Both the position numbers and the translations under genes were made by a program. Positions 1-4,551 of a stretch of DNA of 6,871 nt are shown piece after piece. Source of the stretch: Acidobacteriota bacterium (GTDB taxonomy: Bacteria > Acidobacteriota > Vicinamibacteria > Vicinamibacterales > 2-12-FULL-66-21); the NCBI GenBank assembly GCA_020200195.1, contig JAIVJE010000256.1, forward strand, positions 1 through 6,871, in the 5' to 3' direction. The notes beneath the pieces were generated by a model. The model saw only the letters and a program-made list of their open reading frames with translations, had not been told where the DNA came from and did no database searches. Each line of letters begins with the position of its first letter. Position 1 is the stretch's first letter.

Positions 1-434
1 AACTCGGCCACGTCGTCAATTTCGACGTGCCGAGAGCGCCGGATGATTACATCCACCGCGTCGGCCGGACGGGACGCGCGGAAGCGACGGGGGACGCGTT
101 CACGTTCGTCGCGCCGGACGAGGAACCCGAGCTGCGCGACATCGAACGCGCGATCGGGCGGCGCCTTCCCCGAGTGACGGTGCCAGACTTCGATTACACC
201 GCCAAACCGCAGGCGAAGTTCGAGGTGCCGATCGCGCAGCGCATTGCGGAGATTCGCACTCGAAAGCGCGAAGAGCGCGCGCGGGCGCAGATCAACGCCG
301 CCCGCCGGGCGGCCGCGCACCGCGGCCAGCCCGTCCCCACTGGAGGCCGCCGTCCCCCCGGCGCCGTCGGCGATTCGCACCGACGTTCGAGCGGTTCCGG
401 AGCGCGCAGCACCTCCGGGCGGAGAAGATACTGA
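1..434 (+). CDS. DEAD-box ATP-dependent RNA helicase, C-terminal part (partial, 5' end outside window)
   Basis: This is the last 143 residues of a DEAD-box RNA helicase, read in the frame whose first full codon begins at position 3. The first visible residues, LGHVVNFDVP, match motif V of the helicase C-terminal RecA-like domain. They are followed by YIHRVGRTGRA, the motif VI arginine-finger sequence that contacts ATP and RNA. After the core there is an FVAPDEEPELRDIERAIGR-like segment (around residues 36-55), typical of RhlE/CsdA-type helicases. The tail, from about residue 80, is strongly basic and rich in Arg, Gly, Pro and Ser and ends GRRRY; such tails usually bind RNA non-specifically. 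These enzymes unwind short RNA duplexes in ribosome assembly and mRNA turnover. The family is certain; assignment to RhlE rather than another DEAD-box paralogue is a guess because motifs Q to IV lie outside the window. The next gene starts 121 bp downstream. Confidence 0.93.
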   Translation, partial: LGHVVNFDVPRAPDDYIHRVGRTGRAEATGDAFTFVAPDEEPELRDIERAIGRRLPRVTVPDFDYTAKPQAKFEVPIAQRIAEIRTRKREERARAQINAARRAAAHRGQPVPTGGRRPPGAVGDSHRRSSGSGARSTSGRRRY

Positions 435-441
435 TCTAGTC

Positions 442-522
442 GGTTCGGCAGGTTCGTTAGGTGCGAAGGGTTCGTCAGGTGCGGCGGCGTCGTTGAGTTC
501 GGTGAGTGCGAGAGGCTCGGCC
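442..522 (+). repeat. Degenerate 9-nt tandem repeat array, nine units, forward orientation
   Basis: The stretch divides into nine consecutive 9-nt units without gaps: ggttcggca, ggttcgtta, ggtgcgaag, ggttcgtca, ggtgcggcg, gcgtcgttg, agttcggtg, agtgcgaga, ggctcggcc. The common core is roughly GGTTCGNNA, and the units decay toward the right end. It fills most of the gap between the helicase stop (434) and the permease start (556). The same unit appears in reverse complement at 565-636, so the two arrays converge on a 42-nt spacer. No function is known to me. It may be one copy of a dispersed repeat family, or may form an RNA hairpin acting as a terminator or attenuator. Confidence 0.8.
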
Positions 523-555
523 GGCGAACGTTTGATCCAACCCCATTACTTCTTC

Positions 556-1515
556 ATGAACACTCCGAACCTAACGAACCCACCGAACCTAACGAACCCA
601 CCGAACCTGACGAACCCACCGAACCCAACGACCCTTTTTGTCTGGGGAGCCGTCTGCCTGATCTGGAGCACGGTCTGGCTGTTCATCAAGCTGGGCGTCA
701 CCGACGTGCCACCCGTCGGCTTCGCGGCGGTGCGCCTGATGATCGCGTTCGCCGTGCTCGGCCCCGTCGCGCTGCTGACCGGCCCGCGTCTGCCACGCCG
801 CCTGCGTGAATGGGTGCTGATCGTGTCGACCGGGTTGCTGCTGCTCGGCGCCAACTACGCGCTCCTGTACTGGGGGCTGCAGTTCGTGTCCTCCGGCCTG
901 ACCGCCGTGCTCCAGGCCACGATGCCGCTCTTTGGGCTCTTGTTCGCGCATCTTCTGCTCCCCGACGAGCGCATGACGCCGCTGAAACTGGGCGCGATGC
1001 TCCTGGGCATCGGAGGCGTTGCCATCGTGTGGGCCCACCAGATCGAGTTTGCCGGACGAGCCGCATTCGTCGGCTCCGTTTCCGTCGTCGGCGGCGCCGT
1101 CTGCGTCGCCCTCGCCTACGTCGTCGTCAAGGCGTACGGAAACCATCTACACCCGAGCGTGCTGACCGCGGGACAGATGGCGTCTGCGCTCGTGCCGTTG
1201 ACGCTGTTCGCGACCCTGGTCGAGGGCAGTCCGTTCGCCGTGCACTGGACGCGGACAGCGCTCGTCTCGGTGTTCTATCTGGCGCTCGCGGGATCGGTCT
1301 CGGCCGCGTGGTTGAATTACTGGCTATTGAAACGCATGGGTGCGACCAAGGTGCTCCTGATGGGCCTGGTGGAGCCGTTGATCGCGGTCGCACTCGGCGC
1401 TGCCGTGCTCGGTGAGACGTTCACCGCCCGCACGGCTCTCGGCGGCGTGTGTATTCTGATCAGTGTCGCGCTCGGGCTGGATCTGATCCCCATGAAAAAG
1501 AAGGAGCGCTCATGA
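556..1515 (+). CDS. EamA/DMT-superfamily permease with a repeat-encoded N-terminus
   Basis: The 319-residue product is a polytopic inner-membrane protein of the drug/metabolite transporter superfamily. Its substrate cannot be read from sequence; relatives export amino acids, nucleobases or other small metabolites. Two EamA repeats of about five membrane helices each are visible. The first starts at about residue 29 (WGAVCLIWSTVWLFIKLG) and includes GLTAVLQATMPLFGLLFAH, then LLPDERMTPLKLGAMLLG at about 134-151. The second starts at about residue 170 and ends with KVLLMGLVEPLIAVALGA and VLGETFTARTALGG (about 265-297). The cytoplasmic tail is MKKKERS. ATG 556 was chosen because no ATG, GTG or TTG in frame lies between it and the first helix; a TTG at 532 is the only close upstream option. 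No Shine-Dalgarno sequence precedes 556. Residues 4-27 are encoded by the 18-nt repeat array and have no counterpart in normal EamA proteins. Length without this extension is normal for the family. Confidence 0.92.
   Translation: MNTPNLTNPPNLTNPPNLTNPPNPTTLFVWGAVCLIWSTVWLFIKLGVTDVPPVGFAAVRLMIAFAVLGPVALLTGPRLPRRLREWVLIVSTGLLLLGANYALLYWGLQFVSSGLTAVLQATMPLFGLLFAHLLLPDERMTPLKLGAMLLGIGGVAIVWAHQIEFAGRAAFVGSVSVVGGAVCVALAYVVVKAYGNHLHPSVLTAGQMASALVPLTLFATLVEGSPFAVHWTRTALVSVFYLALAGSVSAAWLNYWLLKRMGATKVLLMGLVEPLIAVALGAAVLGETFTARTALGGVCILISVALGLDLIPMKKKERS
565..636 (-). repeat. 9-nt/18-nt tandem repeat array in reverse orientation, translated as PNLTNP repeats
   Basis: Four 18-nt units lie in a row: 565-582 and 583-600 are identical (ccgaacctaacgaaccca), 601-618 differs by one base, and 619-636 is diverged. 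Each 18-mer is itself two similar 9-mers (ccgaaccta, acgaaccca). On the minus strand the units read taggttcgg / tgggttcgt, the same core as the array at 442-522. The longest perfect complement I found is 13 nt, pairing 468-480 with 605-617; 451-462 also pairs perfectly with 569-580 and 587-598. The array lies inside the permease gene in frame and encodes PNLTNP three times, then PNPTTL. Confidence 0.88.
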
Positions 1516-1622
1516 AGTCACAACGCCAGGTCGCAACAGACGACGATGTGATCAGCGAACACACGAATGTCACGTCAGAATGGAGCAAGCAGGAACAGAC
1601 CGGGTACGACGCCACCGTATAA
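1512..1622 (+). CDS. Possible 36-aa small protein, stop-start overlapped with the permease
   Basis: A short ORF begins at ATG 1512 within the ATGA that also holds the permease stop. It ends at TAA 1620-1622, eight bases before the next gene. The product is hydrophilic and acidic in its middle (VATDDDVISEH), with no membrane segment, cysteine motif or family I recognise. In favour: AAGGAG at 1501-1506 is an excellent Shine-Dalgarno sequence five bases upstream, and the overlap suggests translational coupling. Against: the AAGGAG falls in codons for a Lys-Lys-Glu-Arg tail, where such a sequence arises easily, and the stop lies inside the TATAAT element of the next gene. It may be only a chance ORF. 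Confidence 0.3.
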   Translation: MKSQRQVATDDDVISEHTNVTSEWSKQEQTGYDATV

Positions 1623-1623
1623 T
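1618..1623 (+). promoter_or_regulatory. TATAAT -10 element for a leaderless cystathionine beta-synthase mRNA
   Basis: A perfect consensus TATAAT sits six bases upstream of the GTG start at 1630. With normal -10 to start-site spacing, transcription would begin at or within a base or two of the GTG, giving a leaderless transcript. This fits the absence of any Shine-Dalgarno sequence before that GTG. No good -35 hexamer is visible 16-18 bp upstream. Confidence 0.6.
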
Positions 1624-1629
1624 CACTCT

Positions 1630-2839
1630 GTGAAGAAGATCTCCAGCAATATCCTCGAGGCCATCGGCAACACCCCGATGGTTCGCCTCAACAGCGTCAC
1701 GCGCGATGTGAAGGCGACCGTGCTCGCAAAGATCGAAACGACCAATCCCGGTAACTCGATCAAGGATCGCATGGCCGTGCGCATGATCGAGGACGCCGAA
1801 CGCGCTGGCAAGCTGAAGCCGGGCGGCACGATCATCGAGGGCACCTCCGGCAACACCGGCATGGGGCTCGCCATTGCCGCGGTCGTCAAGGGCTACAAGT
1901 GCATCTTCACGACCACCGACAAACAGTCGAAGGAGAAAGTGGATGCGCTGAAGGCGTTCGGCGCCGAAGTCATCGTCTGCCCGACGAACGTCGACCCCGA
2001 AGATCCGCGCTCGTACTATTCGGTATCGTCGCGGCTGGAGAAGGAGGTCCCCAATTCATGGAAGGCCAACCAGTACGACAACCTGTCGAATTCGGCGGCG
2101 CACTACGAGCAGACGGGGCCGGAAATCTGGGAGCAGACTGAGGGGCGGATCACACACCTGGTCGTCGGCGTCGGTACGGGCGGCACGATTAGCGGCGTGG
2201 GTCGCTACCTCAAAGAGAAAAACGCGGACATCCAGTGCTGGGGGATCGACACCTACGGGTCAGTATTCAAGAAGTACAAGGAAACCGGCATCTTCGACAA
2301 GAACGAGATCTATCCCTACATTCGCCGGGCTGCTCCAGCTCAAAGACCATTTACGCAAGGGCAACCTGGTGGTCGTCATCTTTCACGATCACGGTTCGCG
2401 CTATCTCGGCAAGATGTACAACGACGATTGGATGCGAGAGAAGGGCTTCCTCGAGAAGACGGGCATGACGGCGCGCGACCTGGTGGCCTCCGGGTTGTCG
2501 GGGGAGCTGTTCGCGATCGAAGCGTCACAATCGGTGGAAAACGCCGTGAAGCTGATGGGCGAGCACGACTTCTCACAGGTGTCCATCACCCGCGACAAGC
2601 GGCTCGTTGGATCGCTGAACGAGACCCATCTCTACGCCGAGCTGGTCCGCGACGCGAACATCAAGACCCAGCCTGTCGACGCGATCATGCAGCCCGCCTT
2701 TCCGTTCGTCGACATCTCGACGCCGGTGGAGCTGCTCTCGACGATGATTACACCCGCCAATCCTGCAGTCCTGGTCCGCGACTTCAAGACCGAGAAGACG
2801 TTCATCATCACGCGTTCGGACGTCATTCGTGTGTTGTAG
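1630..2839 (+). pseudogene. cbs: Pyridoxal-phosphate cystathionine beta-synthase with C-terminal CBS-domain pair, broken by an internal deletion and frameshift
   Basis: Intact family members condense serine (or O-acetylserine) with homocysteine to make cystathionine, the first step of transsulfuration. The N-terminal 231 residues are a clear fold-type II PLP domain: NTPMVRLN at 14-21, PLP-binding Lys45 in NSIKDR, the GTSGNTG loop at 71-77 and the phosphate-binding GTGGT at 182-186. In this frame, family similarity stops after YPYI at 2322. It resumes in the frame starting at 2324 with AGLLQLKDHLRKGN, VIFHDHGSRYLGKMYND and then two CBS domains (about 2468-2839, the Bateman regulatory module). 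From memory of the family about 52 residues are missing, including the conserved SAG-type serine contacting the PLP ring; 231 + 171 + about 52 gives the usual length near 455. Reading straight through, the first frame runs on in unrelated sequence to 2901. GTG 1630 was chosen because VKKISSNILEAIGNTP aligns with family N-termini. As written the gene cannot make active enzyme; an assembly fault is an alternative. Confidence 0.88.
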
Positions 2840-2893
2840 GCGAAGAAGTGCGCGGAGCGCCTGGCATCCCCGCCGAAACGCGCCACCGTGCTG

Positions 2894-2902
2894 TGCCATA
2901 AT
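2894..2902 (+). promoter_or_regulatory. Extended -10 promoter (TGC-CATAAT) for the secreted two-domain protein
   Basis: TGC followed directly by CATAAT forms an extended -10 element. The predicted start site, near 2909, lies just before the GGAGG ribosome binding site (2910-2914) of the gene starting at 2921. No clear -35 is seen, as is common for extended -10 promoters. The same TGC-(T/C)AT layout precedes the gene at 3698. Confidence 0.5.
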
Positions 2903-2920
2903 CTGCCGCGGAGGCGCTCG

Positions 2921-3628
2921 ATGAGAACTCTCCTGATTGCCGTCATCTCCGCGGCGGCGCTGGCCCCGCCGGCGCTCGCGCAGACGGCTGACGCGACCGG
3001 CAAGTGGTCGATGACCCTAAATACGCCCCGCGGGCCGAACACAGTGCCACTGGTCCTCAAGAAAGAAGGGGAGACGCTGACCGGGACGCTGACCGGGCCG
3101 CAAGGTGAGGAGCTGCCGATTGCCGGGACGCAGAAGGACACCGCGGTGTCGCTGTCGTTCACCGTCCAGACGTCCGACGGCACCATCCCGGTGATGATGA
3201 CCGGCACTCAAGACGGTGATGCGATGAAGGGAACCGTCGACTTCGGCGGCCGGGGAACCGGCGACTGGAGCGCCACACGGGAGGTGGCCGCCGCGCCGCC
3301 GCCCGCTGATTCGGCGACCGGGACTGCCGTCAACGTGAGCGGCGCCTGGGCGCTCGAGGTCAACACCGGTGCGGGCAGTGGGACACCCACGGCGACCTTC
3401 ACGCAGGAGGGCGACAAACTAACGGGGCAGTATGTGGGCCAGTTTGGCGAAGCGCCGCTCACCGGGACGATCAAGGGCAACGCGATCACGTTCAGCGTGA
3501 CCCTGACGGTACAGGGTAATTCGGCCACGGTGATATACACGGGAACCGTCGATGCCGATACGATGAAAGGGACCGTGCAGTTCGGCGATTTGGGCGAAGG
3601 AACGTTCACGGGCAAGAGAAAACCGTGA
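2921..3628 (+). CDS. Secreted protein with two tandem beta-rich domains, function unknown
   Basis: The 235-residue product starts with a classical signal peptide (MRTLLIAVISAAALAPPALA, residues 1-20, cleavage after ALA), so it should be exported to the periplasm or beyond. The mature protein holds two homologous domains, about 27-120 and 140-233, joined by an Ala/Pro-rich linker. Matching landmarks are GKWSMTLNT and GAWALEVNT at the start, GETLTG and GDKLTG, LPIAGT and APLTGT, MTGTQDGDAMKGTVDFG and YTGTVDADTMKGTVQFG, and SATR or TGKR at the end. Alternating hydrophobic residues and frequent TG/GT turns point to an all-beta fold; no enzyme motif or cysteine is visible. I do not recognise a named family with certainty. 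ATG 2921 is preferred over the in-frame GTG at 2888 because GGAGG lies six bases upstream and the signal peptide begins exactly there. A 12-bp perfect tandem repeat at 3073-3096 encodes TLTGTLTG. Confidence 0.9.
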   Translation: MRTLLIAVISAAALAPPALAQTADATGKWSMTLNTPRGPNTVPLVLKKEGETLTGTLTGPQGEELPIAGTQKDTAVSLSFTVQTSDGTIPVMMTGTQDGDAMKGTVDFGGRGTGDWSATREVAAAPPPADSATGTAVNVSGAWALEVNTGAGSGTPTATFTQEGDKLTGQYVGQFGEAPLTGTIKGNAITFSVTLTVQGNSATVIYTGTVDADTMKGTVQFGDLGEGTFTGKRKP

Positions 3629-3644
3629 CGTTCCCTACAATAAA

Positions 3645-3671
3645 CTTTGCATCGCAAAGCACAATCGTGCT
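3645..3671. promoter_or_regulatory. Two adjoining dyads over a promoter, candidate operator
   Basis: CTTTGC-ATC-GCAAAG at 3645-3659 is a perfect 6-bp inverted repeat with a 3-nt centre. It runs into a second dyad, AGCAC-AATC-GTGCT at 3658-3671, with 5-bp arms and a 4-nt centre. Together they fill the span from the possible -35 (TTGCAT, 3647-3652) to the -10 element of the YjbQ-like gene, where a repressor could block RNA polymerase. No T-run follows on the plus strand, so this is not a convincing terminator for the upstream gene. Confidence 0.4.
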
Positions 3672-3676
3672 ATTCT
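3668..3676 (+). promoter_or_regulatory. Extended -10 promoter (TGC-TATTCT) for the YjbQ-like gene
   Basis: TGC followed by TATTCT resembles an extended -10 element, with TTGCAT at 3647-3652 as a weak -35 at 18-bp spacing. The predicted start is about 3683, some 15 bases before the ATG at 3698. That leaves only a weak AAAGAG as a ribosome site. Confidence 0.45.
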
Positions 3677-3697
3677 GAAAAAGAGCCTAAGACCCTG

Positions 3698-4551
3698 ATG
3701 GCCCAGGCCCCTGTCGAGCTGACGCTCGAACTCAGTCCGCGCGCGCGAGTCGACGTCATCGACGTGCGCCGGGTCGTTTCCTCCCAATACGGCGACGCGC
3801 TCGATTTCTATCCCCGCGCGCTCTGCTGCTCCTTCCACACGACTGCCGGCTATCTCGATCAAAGTGTGGCGTCGCGTCTGAATCAGACCGAAGCTGGCGT
3901 CATGCCTTACATCGACCTGTTCCGGACGATGTTCCCGCAGGGCGCGGGATACGAGCACGACAAGCTGGACCGGCGGACGGAGTTGACCGACGCGCAGAAG
4001 CCCGTCGAACCCATGAACGCGGATTCACACCTGGCGTTCATGGCCGGTGCGAGTGCACCGCGCTCCTCGCGCGGCACGGGGTCGCCAAGGGGCGGATCCG
4101 ATTGACGCTCGCGCCCGGCGAGCGCCACGCGGGCCTCACCGTGAACGAGTACGAAACGCTGCTGATGCGGCACGATCTCTCGGACGTGCTGCGGGATCCA
4201 CTTCGGTTCATGGCGGAGAAAGCCGGACACATGCTCGGAAACCCCAGAGCGATCCCGGCAAAAACGCTCGACTACGCAAAGTACGATCTGGTGCGGGTCT
4301 TCAACGAGCTGGTGGACGTGCTCGGCCTGCGCGAGTCGATGGTCGAAAGCGTGCTGTCGCGCGCGATTGCGATGCCGGCTGCGCGGTTTCTGCGGATGAA
4401 GCGATCGGTGAGCTTGCTGGTCTCGGATCGTAACAACGCTGGTCACGGTGCGATCGTCGAAGGCACCTATCAGAGCCCCATTCTCGTGCAGTGGCACCGT
4501 GGCAGCCGGCAAGCCCGCGTCCTCGATGTCACGCTCACCAGGTTCGTTTAG
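3698..4551 (+). pseudogene. YjbQ-family (UPF0047) protein with a long C-terminal extension, frameshifted
   Basis: The first frame (3698 to about 4042) gives about 115 residues with YjbQ-family landmarks: SFHTTAGY at about 45-52 (His47), GYEHDKLD at 84-91 (His87) and MNADSHLAF at 106-114 (His111). These correspond to the HTSA, NYEHD and SH positions of E. coli YjbQ. YjbQ proteins have been linked to thiamine phosphate synthase side activity, but their true role is unsettled. After FMAG the sequence loses family character, while a second frame opens with TALLARHGVAKGRIRLTLA and runs to TAG 4551, adding about 165 residues. Joining the two requires a loss of 1 nt (or 3n+1) near 4042-4050. The downstream part is longer than a normal 130-140 aa YjbQ; I recognise no domain in it, though its composition looks like real coding sequence. 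ATG 3698 was taken over an in-frame TTG at 3647, which lies upstream of the predicted transcription start. Confidence 0.72.

Noticed and set aside
442..636. CRISPR array
   Set aside because: The units are 9-18 nt and contiguous, with no unique spacers and one array translated in frame.
589..1146. Minus-strand ORFs opposite the permease, including one of 185 codons
   Set aside because: Composition is Asp/Gln/Arg-rich with no domain, and the plus strand clearly encodes an EamA permease.
1567..1629. Upstream ATG 1567 as the start of the cystathionine beta-synthase
   Set aside because: It would add 21 residues with no family similarity and would lie upstream of the TATAAT element; GTG 1630 matches the family N-terminus.
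2323..2901. Continuation of the first cystathionine beta-synthase frame past the junction to 2901
   Set aside because: This tail is Arg-rich out-of-frame reading of the CBS domains, not a genuine C-terminus.
3073..3096. 12-bp perfect tandem repeat as a mobile or regulatory element
   Set aside because: It lies in frame within the secreted protein gene and simply encodes TLTG twice; probably a local duplication.
3645..3659. CTTTGC-ATC-GCAAAG hairpin as a rho-independent terminator of the secreted protein gene
   Set aside because: There is no T-run after it on the plus strand and the stem is short; it fits a promoter-associated dyad better.
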